From the NCBI GenBank assembly GCA_020736575.1, contig JAGPYM010000006.1, positions 1,984,001-2,048,000 on the forward strand: a DNA stretch of 64,000 nt. Direction: 5' to 3'. Position numbers and translations under genes: made by a program. Below are positions 11,488-22,740 of the stretch, in pieces. This stretch comes from Thelonectria olida. Taxonomy: Eukaryota > Ascomycota > Sordariomycetes > Hypocreales > Nectriaceae. The notes below the pieces were generated by a model. The model ran no database searches and had not been told where the DNA came from. It saw only the letters and a list, made by a program, of their open reading frames with translations. Position 1 is the first letter of the stretch, and the number at the start of each line of letters is the position of its first letter.

Positions 11488-12888
11488 TGTGGGTGGTTTT
11501 GTTGTTGAGGAGAGAATTGATCCTGATCTTGGTGGTTTAGACGCGGCGCGACACGGTCATGAGGGTGTGCCCAAGACCCCACCACCACCTCTTACATCTA
11601 AATCGTGGTGTATTTACACAATCAACTTAAAACGTATTCACATTTTCTCTAAACCATCACCTATATCAAAGCGATTACGTATCTACACGTTTGATTTATT
11701 ATCACCAAGGTCCTCATTCCTCTTGTCCGTATCTACAAAGACGCATAGCCTCTATGCGTTGGGTCCCATAATCTATGGTTTTTTGTATTCGCTTCAACAT
11801 CATCATTCCAATGCAATGATAGGCCCATTTGTTCGATTTGAGTTCAAGGCCCTGTAGCATGAATTCCTTACAAAAGCTTGCTGAGCCAAATACGAATGAC
11901 GTGAAGGTTCTCGATGATAAGTAACCTAAATACCTACCTAAGTAAAGATGGAGGGTTCGTATGGTCGAGACGAAGAAGAGGCTGCGGCTGGTAACGACTA
12001 GCACGCGATGCACATGCGACGGTTTAGGAACACCAATCGGAGATTGAGGAAGGGGTATCGGGCGTGTAGAAGGTACGATCACAACCTCAAGGGACGGATA
12101 CAGATGGTTGGGTCTCAGTGCTTTGTTAGAACCCAGACCGGATTTTGTTCGGCCCACCTCGGTACGTATTGGACGTGTCACCTCTAGCAACACACCGCCT
12201 TCGACTACGAATTGTTAGCAGTTCTTCATCCAAGGAAACATGATGGCGTCTTTAGGCCGTTCCAGCCGTCCCAAACTGTTTGGCCATGACAACCGGCCTT
12301 CATGATGTAATCCGTCCTGTGACCAAGGCCGCCCGGCAATTGAAGACTGTTGGAGACTTGAGTTAGCTCGCATTCCAACCAGTGAGCAAGGCCATGACAC
12401 CGTTGACGCACACGACTCTGAGCTAACGAGCTTGACTGCCTTTCAGCTTGCAGCCGGCAGTACGCCAGTCAGCGAACCAAGGCCGGCTAGTGCCCGTCAG
12501 ATCAAGAACAAGAGTGACGAAATGGGCCGAGATCTGCTGCCGAGCATGCAAAGCTAGCGTCAGCTCCATGTTCCACGCACCCATGATGAAGATCATCGAT
12601 GTCATTCTCGTTTGTTGCTGCTGGAGAAGCGTACGCCATCGAGATGCACGACATGGAACCATGACGCCGATGAGGGCAGCCCACGAAGCCGCCCATCCCT
12701 CTCGACAGACAATGGATGGTCTGGTATCCGTAGATATATGAAGCTGCGTCATCCCCGCCGTTACCTACTCGAACCATTCATCAGACACTTTGCATTACGA
12801 CTCAATCCAGTCCTCACTTGATACCCCCTAATATTATACCCTACAACCTCAACCTTCACACACACGTACACACACACACACACGTACC
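11488..12888. other. Divergent intergenic region with CA microsatellite
   Basis: About 1.4 kb between divergently transcribed genes. The half near 11600-11950 is AT-rich. No supportable gene is seen; frames of up to 159 codons show no recognisable protein features. A CA-repeat lies just before the downstream start codon. Confidence 0.6.
12857..12885 (+). repeat. (CA)n microsatellite in 5' leader
   Basis: CACACACGTACACACACACA-type dinucleotide run ending a few bases before the ATG at 12889, so probably in the 5' untranslated region. It could be polymorphic in length. Confidence 0.85.
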
Positions 12889-15741
12889 ATGGATTTGAGC
12901 ACCCGAGTCAAGGAAGTCCTTCGTGGCGAGTCGCACGACACATCCAAAAACGATATTGACACCTCCAAGACTCCAGGCGCCTTTCCCGAGACCCCAGCCG
13001 CCGTCACCGATGACAGCTCTCCCCGTGAAATGCAGCAGACGTCGGCCTTTGACACGACCGGCTCCGAGCACGAGCGTAACAAGCTTCACAAACCCAATGA
13101 TCCTCGAGGATGGACCGATGAGGAGAGGAGAGCACATGGCCATGGCTATACCGACTCAGGCGTCGGAGGCATGACGACAGACCCCCTCCAACAGGAGTCT
13201 AACTATACTCACCAGCCCGCCGATACTTCATACGACAACCAGAGAGCCGTCGCGCCCGGCGAGCAAGGAACATCTTTTGACGAGAAGCGAGAGCATGGAG
13301 AGTATGGAGAACATGTTGACACTGGCGCTGCTGGAACTACCGCGCTTGGCTCTCAGCCTCAGCATCAGAGCTCAGTCCCCGAGTCGGTCCCGATCGGTTC
13401 TCAGGAGGGAGAACACCCTTACTGGGGAAACCTTCCTCAGGGCGAGGGCGTGTACAACACAGTGACGGGACACGGCAGCAAGGAGGACGAGGCTCGCCGA
13501 TCCGAGTCTGGCCCAGTCCAGGCTACAACCAAATCCCTCGACGATGATGCCGCCAACACTGCCCACCAGCGCTCCCTACCTCTGGGTACCAGTGGCACAG
13601 CTGGCACCAGCCGCTACGAGAGCCTCAATGACCCTCAGAACCCTGAGAGCCAAACCGTCGGAGAGCAGAAGGAATCTCATTACAAGGAGGGTCTCGCTGG
13701 CGGAGCCGCGGCTGGCGTAGCTGCAGCTGGAGCCTACGGGCTTGAGAAGAAGCATGGAGAGGAGAATCTTCGCAAGCACGCGACCGACCAGTCGGAAACT
13801 GAGCACCCCGAGGACAAGAAAGATAGCAAGATGTTTGGCCTGTTCCGCCGATCGTCCAAGAGCTCGCCCACCGCCACCAAGGAGGAGTTCGTCGAGCCAG
13901 AGCATTCGGCCGAGAAGAAGGAAGGCCGAAGCTTCTCTTTGCTCCACCGAGGCCCCAAGAGCCAACCCAAGGAGAAGGACGTTGCGAAAGATGAGGTGCT
14001 CGCCCAAGAGCCCAAGGCTGAGAAGGAGAAGAAGCTTAGTGGCCTCTTCCATCACCGTAGTCATGATGACAAGAAGGCGACGGACCCCGAGTTCAAGGAG
14101 CCCGTTTACGAGCAAGAGAAGGATCATGGACATAGCAAGGCTGCGCCCGCTCTCGCACTTGCTGGTGCTGGAGGAGCCACTGCCTATGCTGCCACTAGGG
14201 GCCACGATGAAGATGAGTCTCGAGCCAGGGATAAGTCTACCACTGGCCAACATGTCCAACCTACTTCTCAGATTGGTGGTAGCCAGTACAACACTCTTTC
14301 TTCTGGCACTACTTCCGGAATACAGCCTCAGGATCACACTTCTACCCAGTCTCATGAACCATTGACATCTGGCAAGGAGCATTCTTCGTTCCCCGCTGCC
14401 GCCGGTCTCGGTGCCGCTGGCTTAGGTGCCGGGGCTCTGGCTTCCAAGGGCTTGGACCACAGGCGAGACGAGCGTGGTGAACAATCTACCGCCATGGATA
14501 CCTCGAGGGACCTGAAGCCTACGGCCCAGACCTCGGACTTCAATGCTCCCATGGGCACTTCTATGGGCACGTCTTCTGGCATCACGGGTTCGCAGGATCC
14601 TTCCTTTGGCGCTTACAACACTTCCACCTCGACTGCTCCCAGAGACACCTCGTCGATGACAGTGGAGCCTATCACCAAGCACGCCAACAAGGGCGAGTAC
14701 AATGTACTCTCCTCTGGTACTCCTTCCGGGATCAAGATTGACGATGATGTTGACACTCAGCCAACCCTTCATGACCCGCCTCGGGATACGCTTCATCGAG
14801 AGTCACAATCCCGGGAGCTGCCTATTCACGATACGCACGATAAGCACCACGACTCCAAGACCTCTACCGGACTCGGCGCTGCCGGACTCGGTGCCGCCGG
14901 TCTGGGCGCGGCTGCTCACGGGCGTCGACCTGAGGAGAAGGAGGGTTTCAACCAGCCCGGCGCCCTTGGCGAGACCCGAGACACTCACGACAAGCTCCGC
15001 GACACTCACACACACCCCTCAACTACGGCTGACCTTGGAGCTACTGGTCTAGGTACAAGCGCCTATGAGTCCCGCAGCAAGCCAGAGGGTACGTTTGGCG
15101 AGTCCACTGTGCCTGGTCAGACACTGCCCAGCCAGACTCAGTCCCAGACTCAAACCCGAATCCCACAGGAGAAGGATAGGCACGAGGATGCTTACACCGC
15201 CGCTGGATTAGGCGCTGCTGGTCTTGGTGCCGCTGGTCTCGGCGCGTATGCGCATGAGCACCGCAAGCCTAAGGAAGAGACTGCCGGTGAGCAGTCCCTC
15301 GGCAAGTCTTTCGAGCGCGAGCCTGCCGCCCAGTTTCAGAGTGAGCTTGCGCAGGAGCGTGAACCTGCTGGCCAGTTCCAGGGCGAGCAGTTCTCCCAGG
15401 AGCGCCAGCCTGCTGGTCAGTACCAGGGCGAGCAGTTGACGCAGGACAACAAGCACCGCGATGCCAAGGCCGCCGCCGTCGCTGCCTTTGGTGCCCGCAA
15501 GCCCGAGGAGAAGTCGTACACTCCCGTTGAGCAGGCTCGGTGGAAGCAGTCTCCTCCGGTCTCTCAGACTGAAGAGCGATCGCTGCCCACTGATCTGGGT
15601 ATGGGATCTGCGTTTGGCGCTGGTGCGGTTGGTGCCGGTGGTGCCGGTGGTGCCCTGAACAAGATAACTCACCGATGCACCAACTGCGGTGAGGAGAATG
15701 ATATCAGCAAGTACTTTACCGGTGCCACTGGACATCAGTAA
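12889..15741 (+). CDS. Large hydrophilic low-complexity protein with Gly/Ala-rich repeat segments, function unknown
   Basis: Intronless frame of 950 residues starting in a good context (ACCATGG). I do not recognise a named family. Long charged, Gln/Ser/Thr/His-rich stretches alternate with short Gly/Ala/Leu modules such as AAGLGAAGLGAGALASKGL, AAGLGAAGLGAAAHGRR and AAGLGAAGLGAAGLGAYAH. A second repeated motif is (Q/E)YN(T/V)LSSGT(T/P)SGI, seen around residues 465 and 605; a third is EPAGQFQGEQ/QPAGQYQGEQ near residues 825-850. Basic FGLFRRSSKSS, FSLLHRGPKSQ and SGLFHHRSHDD modules form another repeat series. The C-terminus carries a conserved-looking HRCTNCGEENDISKYF with one CxxC pair. There is no signal peptide or membrane segment. 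Composition resembles hydrophilins/LEA-like stress proteins, but that is inference. Confidence 0.8.
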   Translation: MDLSTRVKEVLRGESHDTSKNDIDTSKTPGAFPETPAAVTDDSSPREMQQTSAFDTTGSEHERNKLHKPNDPRGWTDEERRAHGHGYTDSGVGGMTTDPLQQESNYTHQPADTSYDNQRAVAPGEQGTSFDEKREHGEYGEHVDTGAAGTTALGSQPQHQSSVPESVPIGSQEGEHPYWGNLPQGEGVYNTVTGHGSKEDEARRSESGPVQATTKSLDDDAANTAHQRSLPLGTSGTAGTSRYESLNDPQNPESQTVGEQKESHYKEGLAGGAAAGVAAAGAYGLEKKHGEENLRKHATDQSETEHPEDKKDSKMFGLFRRSSKSSPTATKEEFVEPEHSAEKKEGRSFSLLHRGPKSQPKEKDVAKDEVLAQEPKAEKEKKLSGLFHHRSHDDKKATDPEFKEPVYEQEKDHGHSKAAPALALAGAGGATAYAATRGHDEDESRARDKSTTGQHVQPTSQIGGSQYNTLSSGTTSGIQPQDHTSTQSHEPLTSGKEHSSFPAAAGLGAAGLGAGALASKGLDHRRDERGEQSTAMDTSRDLKPTAQTSDFNAPMGTSMGTSSGITGSQDPSFGAYNTSTSTAPRDTSSMTVEPITKHANKGEYNVLSSGTPSGIKIDDDVDTQPTLHDPPRDTLHRESQSRELPIHDTHDKHHDSKTSTGLGAAGLGAAGLGAAAHGRRPEEKEGFNQPGALGETRDTHDKLRDTHTHPSTTADLGATGLGTSAYESRSKPEGTFGESTVPGQTLPSQTQSQTQTRIPQEKDRHEDAYTAAGLGAAGLGAAGLGAYAHEHRKPKEETAGEQSLGKSFEREPAAQFQSELAQEREPAGQFQGEQFSQERQPAGQYQGEQLTQDNKHRDAKAAAVAAFGARKPEEKSYTPVEQARWKQSPPVSQTEERSLPTDLGMGSAFGAGAVGAGGAGGALNKITHRCTNCGEENDISKYFTGATGHQ

Positions 15742-16554
15742 TTGTTTTACGTTGCTGTTTGGAGTTATGTAGTCTTGACGGCGGAGATGATTATGAGTGA
15801 TGAAGCAGAAGTTATCGTGTGTATAATAATCATATTTTCCTGGTTATCAGTATAATTGATTCCATCACTTTTCGAAATCCTCACCAACACCATATGTGAT
15901 AATCTTTTGTCAAAAGTTCAGAAGATAAATGATGTCGCACCTCGTTACAGAAACAACCTGCAGCCTCAATCATGACTCCTATGTGCGAACAGCTTGCTGA
16001 AGCCCCGGGACCCCAAAGTTCAATATCACTTATGCAAAATTCACATCCTCAAGTAAAGGGATACAGTGTGTTACTCGCCGCGTCTAACGAGAATGCGTTA
16101 AGTGACGTCTTGCGTGAATAAACACTGCTTAAGCCACACCACCTAGACGCAACAAGCAACACGTTGTATCCATTTCTTTGAAGCTCTCCAATTCTGTTCA
16201 ACTTCTTCAAGACGGCCGAGGCTGATTGTATGGTCATCATATTCCCTACTCTCGTTTCCACAAGATTAATCACCGCTGCAGTTGATAGTCCTTAAAACAT
16301 TGCCAAAACACCCAACGCCCATGCAAGACCCAAACCACGGCCGCTTAGTCTCTGGTCAAATCAATAACCTCAATCTCCGTGTTCGATCGCTTTCGTTTGC
16401 CCCCAACTGTCCCAGCATGCCGAACTGAGCCCTGAGCACCAGTCGAAGCCTGCCCCGGAGCAGGAGATCTGGCCCAGCATCGGTCCATGCAGATAATCGC
16501 CGCGTACTCAGAGCCTAATAACAGATTGAGTTTGTCCTGATCAAAACTCTTTAA
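15742..16554. other. Intergenic region
   Basis: About 0.8 kb of AT-rich sequence between convergent genes. No gene or RNA is recognisable. Confidence 0.6.
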
Positions 16555-18990
16555 CTAGGTGGCAGCTTTCTGTAGTCGCTGGCTCCAGTTCTGATACTTT
16601 AGTTCATCTTGCCGCCGTGTCTTTGTCACCACAAGCGTTTGGGGGGAGCCAACTCGCTCCGTCAGGTGAGTGCAGTCGCTATTTGAGCCGTCGAGTTGTC
16701 GGTGCAGGTGCATGCGACGTCCGTTGCCGACGGCAAAACGACCGACCGCTTGCGTTGGGCTTATGAGGAACTCGTTGAGCCACTCGCAGTCGCAGCAGCT
16801 GCAAGACACGCGGGGACAGGCGAGGGACACGGCTTTTGAAGGCTCACGGCCGACATAATTGCCAAGGTATGCCTTACCGAGAGTGGTAAAGAGTTGTTGA
16901 TAGCGTAGTTTGTCCAAGGGTATGGAATGTGACTCGAGAATGCGGACAAGAGATTGAAGCATGGGCTCCCATAAGCAGAGGAGTTCAGTGCCTGTGAGCA
17001 GGCCAGCCCTTGCAACCAGTCGAGGAATGAAGGCCGCTGAGAGCTCATCTGATGTTAGGCTCATCTTGATGATGTTGGAGAAGAATTGGGTTAGCCCGCT
17101 GTGACTGACGGCGTTTCGAAGTTCATCTTGTGTGGGCGATTGGTCGAGGCCGAAGCGTGCCTTCTTGGATGCCGTACTTATACGGAGCCCAGCGACACTA
17201 CGTAGCAGGGCGAAATCCATCGAAGGGGTCCAGGAGCGTACCATATCCGAATATAGTTCCATGGAAGATTCCAAAGGCAGGGCGCCACCGGCCCATTGCT
17301 CGTGCAGTCGGTTCAGGAACCCGAGAACGAACGCAGGGCTCTTAGCAGTTCTCACCCGGACCCTGGGCGCGACCCTGCACGATGATTAGCACCATACGGC
17401 GTGAGGGGACACTATATATTGTACCTTTACTTGAGATACGAGGAGGGGTCATCAAAGAATGAGGCGAGGTCAACTATTGCTTCTCCGTCCTCCTTGTCAA
17501 TAATTCTGATGGCCTTGAACTGGGTGTGAAATCTGGGATAACTTGTGATGGCCTAACGGAGTCTAGGTAGGTCAGTTTTGAAGGGTTCGAGAACATCATC
17601 TGATGGACCTACCCGCGCTTGACCGAACCAAAGCTTCCTTTTGCAGAAGCGTCATTGCCGGTTCTCAGCCAGTTTCTCGCCCATGTGAAGAATTCTGTGC
17701 GGAGATTGCCTGGCTGTTGACCAGCAGCCTTGTGGAAGAAGCTAGATCGCCTGTGCTCCATTGCAACCTTTAGGACTTCTTGAAGGGACTTCCCATCTAT
17801 GCTGCCGAACTCGCTACTCCACGTGTCGTAGCAGAGTTTCTCTAGCGCTTCGATCGAAGACTGCTTGGCCGATGGGCGCAAACATCCTCGAGCCAGGGTG
17901 CCGATGTGCGCCGAACCGGCCTTGTGTGACATGCCGCAATGCCCCCCTTTACCGCAAGTAAAGAAAGCGGATAGGGAGTCGTGAGGAACAATAGCGATGG
18001 CCTGATATTGGGAGGAGTACAGTCAGCTATGGATGGTTAATGATGCCACTAGGAAGGTCTTATACCGATATTCGATACCAGTGTGTTGCCGACGGTCCCT
18101 AGAAGGTGAGAATGTCAGCTTCAGAGTCCCAGCCGGAGTTCAACCCCAGGGAGCATACCGAGTTTCCCATGTAGCCTTCGTAATCCTCTTCCCCCTCGAG
18201 ATCGTCAAAACAGCAGTCCTCAAGCAAGTGTTCTCCATCAAAGTGCAGGTTCGTTGCCAGCGGCTGGCCGTCCAAGTCCACCAGGGTTTTGATTGTGTAG
18301 TCAGTCTCAAAAACTTCCTCAAGGTAATGAAAGCTTTCCTCCTCCTCCTCCTCTTCGTTATAGTCGTCATAGTCAAACTCGCAGGGTCCAAATTCCCTCT
18401 TCTCTAGAAGGGAGAGAAAAACCTCGAAGGGCAGCTCTTCGGAGATGTGTTTGAGAGCCTGCACGCGTGCCAGGTCCTGCGTCTTCAATCCCTTGAGCGA
18501 CATGTTGGCTTCGGTGTAGTCGTGGTCGAGTACATGATGAAGGAAGGGCTGTAGCCGCGACTCGACGCCACTATCAAGCCATCGCTTCAGACAGTCGTGG
18601 AGCGGCCGAGTCTCAGATCGCTGCAAGCCAGCAGATGGGCGAGGCTGGGACTGGTCGAGGGCAAGGTTGTAGGTCAGGACCCAACGATAGCCCGTAGTCA
18701 CGGGCAGGGCCTCGTGCGACACGTCCGAGTACCAGCAAATGAATAACTGGGCTCTGTCAGACGTCTTGAAGACCTTTCTCTAGCCGCAGTGCTTGACCAC
18801 GACGTCGCCGCCCTGGTGAGGAGATGGGAGGCTGATGACGAGGGTGCCAAACATGCCAGGGATTTTCTCAGTGCTAGGAATTGAAGTCAGTGAGTGGCTG
18901 GGGTCAAGGGCGAGCCTTGGACTGCGCACTTACTTGGTGTGAGGCTTGAACATGGCTGGCCGATTGTAAAGAACGTTGTAGTGACGCAAC
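16555..18990 (-). pseudogene. 2OG-Fe(II) oxygenase-like gene relic, premature stop and missing N-terminus
   Basis: Reading the minus strand with introns (for example 18874-18933), a fungal 2OG-Fe(II) dioxygenase is recognisable: ...YNRPAMFKPHTN / TEKIPGMFGTLVISLPSPHQ / GGDVVVKHCG, then a TAG at 18782-18780 in the same frame, then RKVFKTSDRAQLFICWYSDV / SHEALPVTTGYRWVLTYNLA. Later exons encode the family's C-terminal half, including MSHKAGSAHIG, CPRVSCSCCDCEWLNEF and SPQTLVVTKT before a stop at 16555. The HxD iron motif reads H-T-N, so the Asp ligand is replaced by Asn; the second His (SHE) and the 2OG-binding Arg (GYR) remain. Upstream of about 19000 the expected N-terminal region is absent. 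Three independent defects make a pseudogene likely. The intron phases across the C-terminal half are still consistent, so decay looks recent. The 5' boundary is approximate. Confidence 0.7.
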
Positions 18991-19413
18991 ATGGATCTGG
19001 ACGCGTCGCGCCCATTAAACCACCATCAGGTAGCGCGTCGATATCGCGGGGAACTGACGTCGCTACTGCGAAGTGGGATTGGCATGAAGCTTCGCCCTCC
19101 CCCCCCCAGAAAAAGCAAAACCATCCATTCACAAAAATGTTGATATGGTCGCACAACATTTGTTCAGTCCCGCGTATGCGCAACGTGAAGAGATTGCATG
19201 TCACAGCTCTGCCCTGCTCGGCCCCTGCATTCCGGCATGGAAACTCAAGCGGCACCGTGGCGTCGCGGCCCCTTCCTGCGCTGCCTCCGACGATCCGACC
19301 TAACTGTCGCCTTCCAAGCAAGCACCTTCTGAGTTGGTGGTAAGTCATGAAATGTCATTGAAAAGAAGCTCTAGTCCAAGCCGTACGCCGATACCATCAA
19401 GCAAGCGTCGCGT
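18991..19413. other. Gap between oxygenase relic and DIB1
   Basis: About 420 bases where the N-terminal part of the oxygenase would be expected. I find no trace of it. A run of C residues lies at about 19099-19107. The minus-strand frame here has no recognisable protein features. Confidence 0.5.
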
Positions 19414-19948
19414 CTAGTACCTGTGTCGGGTACTGTAATCCTTTGGGCTGACGACCAAACCACGTCCCTTTTTCGCGCCCTTGTACACCGTCTCCAGAAT
19501 ATCGATGAGTTCCTGCTTGTCCTCCAGCACCCAGTTCAACTTGTTGTTGTTTCCCGTTCCGAAATCGCACATCATGTGTTTGTTACGGAAGAAGAACATG
19601 ATGGTCATCGGGTCGTACAGCTCGTACATCGTGTTAAAGTCGGGAACCTCGTCGATGTCGCAAAGGTAGATGACGGCGAAGTCTAGTAGAAGACGGGTTA
19701 GCAAATGTTTCCCATGGAAAGCCTCGGATGACTTACTTCGCACCTTCTCGGCGATTTTGTAGAGGATCTCGTCTTGTCGCATGCAATCTGCGTCAGAGCG
19801 CCCAAACCGAATGACGACGAGACGTTCCTCCTCTACCACGGCGTTAGTATGCATACTTTCTTCGGTAAAGACAAACGTAAATACCTGAGAGAATAGCCTG
19901 GTCTACATGCCAGCCTGATCGCAAGTGAGGGAGGACGACGGAGCCCAT
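19414..19948 (-). CDS. DIB1: U5 snRNP component Dib1/Dim1 (thioredoxin-like 4A)
   Basis: Three exons (introns 19833-19884 and 19683-19736) give 142 residues, exactly the usual family length. The protein starts MGSVVLPHLRSGWHVDQAIL and continues with EEERLVVIRFGR, VIYLCDIDEVPDFN, TIMFFFRNKHMMCDFGTGNN and the invariant C-terminal GRGLVVSPKDYSTRHRY. Dib1/Dim1 has a thioredoxin fold without a redox CxxC and is an essential part of the U4/U6.U5 tri-snRNP, leaving during spliceosome activation. Very high conservation makes the call and exon structure secure. It sits between two damaged genes but is itself intact. Confidence 0.96.
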
Positions 19949-20894
19949 TTTGATTGATCGTTGGTGGGGTTGAAGCCTGGTTGTTTGGAGCTTTGGATTT
20001 CTGGAGGGGCAACGAATGACTGACTTCGCCACACGTGACGAAAAGTTACAGTGATGCAATGCTTAGTCATCAAGAGCTCGTCCAGAGTTGGTTCATTGGC
20101 AAGCACTCGACACAACTTGGATCTTGTGGAATTTCTCCAATGCGCTAAGCAATTGCTGTTATATAAAAAGTGAAGAAATATTTGTTGTAAATTGAACTCT
20201 GCGTGCCTTTAAGCTTCGGTCAAATCATGTCGAAACTTAACTTGGGGCGTTGAGGTTAGAGTAGAAAATGGCTGAAGCTTCTCGAAGACTCGAGGCTCAG
20301 TAGTCACATCACAGGAAGCCTGGGAAAAGACCGAGTGAGTTGTAGATGACACCGGGGCTAGGCTTCTCGAAAAAAACCCCGTTCGAACGGACATCGGCCT
20401 GAAGAGCAAAATCCAAACCAATGGGAGGCCGCGTGCATAATGAACGGTACCAGCTCGCCTGGGGACATTAAAGACAGTTGCGCTTCCTTCTTCCGCGTCG
20501 AGTTGGAGGCTAAGTCTCACGAGCCAAGACTTGAGCTTTTAAACAAGATGATTCGTTGATTGCCATGCTTGGCCGGTCTGTGCAGCGCATCGGCCTTTGC
20601 AAAATCAACCGGTCGTCGATTCCTTGCCTATGAAGTACATCGGCGTCTGACAATCGGCCGGTTCCCGTGTGGGAAGTGACGTTGAGATGCCCAAAGGACA
20701 ACAAATGTTTCTCTACGTATGTTTCTTGGCAACTAGTGTTCTCATGCCATGCATGCATTTTAGACAATGTATATATTATAGGAAAGCTTTCGCCGAGTCC
20801 CAGGCGTCTTGCCAAAGAATCAACAAGAATACCTCCCAGCATTCATTCATACATTCATTCACACATCCGAGCCCCACCAGCTCAGCAGTCAGTC
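19949..20894. other. Divergent promoter region of DIB1 and ferric reductase relic
   Basis: About 0.95 kb with no supportable gene. Contains a TATATATTATA-like AT motif near 20770-20780, about 120 bp before the ferric reductase start. Confidence 0.55.
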
Positions 20895-22740
20895 ATGGCC
20901 CCATCCACCGCCATGCGTTTCCTCCCTGCATTAGCAGTTTTCTTTATTCCAATTGCATTATATGCTTTAACAATCGGGCTAACCTACGCAGAGGATTACC
21001 TCCCTCAAGAAACCAGATACCATTTGGCAATCTTCTATGGCATGCTCATCCTGCTGAGTTTTGCACTCTTCCTACGGTTATCATCTCGCTACTTGTATAT
21101 TCTGAGTGACCATCAATCTTCGACTGGGGTGCCACTACTTCGCAAGTATGTGGCTGTAGGGGGCGCCGCGACGACAGTCTTGATCACCGCAATCACTCTT
21201 GCCACTACTGCACTCTGGTTACCGGCTCACTTGAAGTATTGGGGTGATAGAGCAGACTCGATAGGATGGACGTCGACAAAGATTCGTCTCACCGTCACTG
21301 GCGTCACCGGGCACTACGCTGACATTCTCCTGGGTATATTGATCATCCCGGTCTCAAGGAATAACCTAGTTGGCAGAGCATTCAGACTCCAGCAGAGCAC
21401 GCTGCTATTCGCTCACAAAGTCGTCGCATACCTCTTCTTTATGGCGGTTTTGGCTCACGGAGTTGCTTACGCCGTATGTCTCTCTCTCTCTCTCTCTCTC
21501 CTCTAGGACTGGTAGTCTTCCCATGATGCTGATTTCGAAATCAGATGTACGCCCTCGACTCTTCCGGCGACGGAGACGAAGACAAAACCGAAGCCTTTAG
21601 CACCGGCAACCCGACCATGACCCTCCATGAGAGCGAATCGCGAAGCTCCTGGTATGGCAACACTACGTACACCGGGGTGGCCGCTTTCATCATCATCGTC
21701 ATTATCACTATTACCGCTTCTGCCTTCATCCGACGACGCAACTACAATCTGTTCTACTACTCTCACTTGATATGCGGTATGCATCTTTGTCGGGGCCGCC
21801 ATACACGCCAGCACTGATTTCTATTTGCTTCTGCCCGGATTGTGTCTTTGGGTTATCGACTTGGGTTGGCGAGCCTATTCCGGGGAGGCTGGTAGCTTAC
21901 AGGAGACGACCAGCGCGACATTCGAGAATGCTGGCCAAGGCTGGTATAGACTGTCACTTTCCCGCCTTATACGGGGCTCTGTACACTATAGCGAAATCCC
22001 CGACTCCTCCACCGAGAGGGGACTGTCGGCTTTTCACCGCTCAAAAGCTATTACGTTAACGTCCCTTCTATCAGCAAGATCCAAAACCATGCGTTCACGG
22101 CGGCAATACCCAATTCAGCCACCTCAGGCCGGTATTTATCTTCCAAAGAGCACATGGGAAGGCCTCGAAAAACTTGGACAAGGAATGGACTTGGCAGTTG
22201 GGAGCATTGGTTCCTGCAGCGAATGACTCCATCGAGGTAGAAGTGTGCTTGGAGGGTCCGTATGCGCCGCGCGATTCCAAGTACGAACAAGCCTCTCGCA
22301 TCATTTGCATTGTCGGCGGCACGGGAGTCACAGGTGCCTACAGCCTCGTCATGTGGTGGTTGAAGATGAGAGCACATGACAGAAACACCAGCTTCACTCT
22401 TGTTTGGACCATCCGGCATAGACACATGGCAGATTTCAAGGAATGGCTCCATATAGAAGAAATAGCCGCGTCAACACCAAACTTGACAATTATTACACAT
22501 GTAAGCTCTGCTGAAGGAAGGCTGAAGCCGGGGGAACAGATCCGGCGGTCTCTTGGCTTTGGTAGTCTTCCCATGCTTGACGAGCAGGTAACTGGCGCAG
22601 GAAGTGCTTGGGTATACAGCTCAGGCCCAGATGATTTACTTCATTCCACAGAGAGGGCTTGCGTGGAGATTAGACGCGAGATTAGGGCATCGAAGGGTAT
22701 TAATGAAATCGACTGGTATATGGCTAGGTGGGGAGTCTAG
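20895..22740 (+). pseudogene. Ferric/cupric reductase (FRE family) with about three frameshifts
   Basis: Exon 1 (20895-21473) and exon 2 (from 21545, after a CT-rich intron 21474-21544) encode the membrane part of a flavocytochrome b-type metalloreductase: several hydrophobic spans with candidate haem His residues in TGHYADILLGIL and LFAHKVVAYLFFMAVLAHG. At about 21776-21782 the frame shifts by +1: YYSHLIC must continue as IFVGAAIHAS. Around 22044-22048 it shifts again to give YYVNVPSISKIQNHAFTAA (FAD site, HxFT). At the A-run near 22163 it shifts a third time to LDKEWTWQLGALVP and the NADPH site IVGGTGVTGA, ending at 22740. The gaps are too small for introns. The reductase would move electrons from cytosolic NADPH across the plasma membrane to Fe(III) or Cu(II) during iron uptake. 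As written the gene cannot make it; sequencing error is the alternative. Confidence 0.75.
21478..21502 (+). repeat. (TC)n microsatellite inside first ferric reductase intron
   Basis: About 12 TC units directly after the intron's 5' splice site (GTATGTC). It forms the pyrimidine tract of a possible shorter intron ending at 21506. Confidence 0.8.

Noticed and set aside
18767..18800. A GT...AG stretch of 18 bases around the oxygenase stop that would remove the TAG as an intron
   Set aside because: Far too short for a spliceosomal intron, and its removal would delete conserved residues (KHCG).
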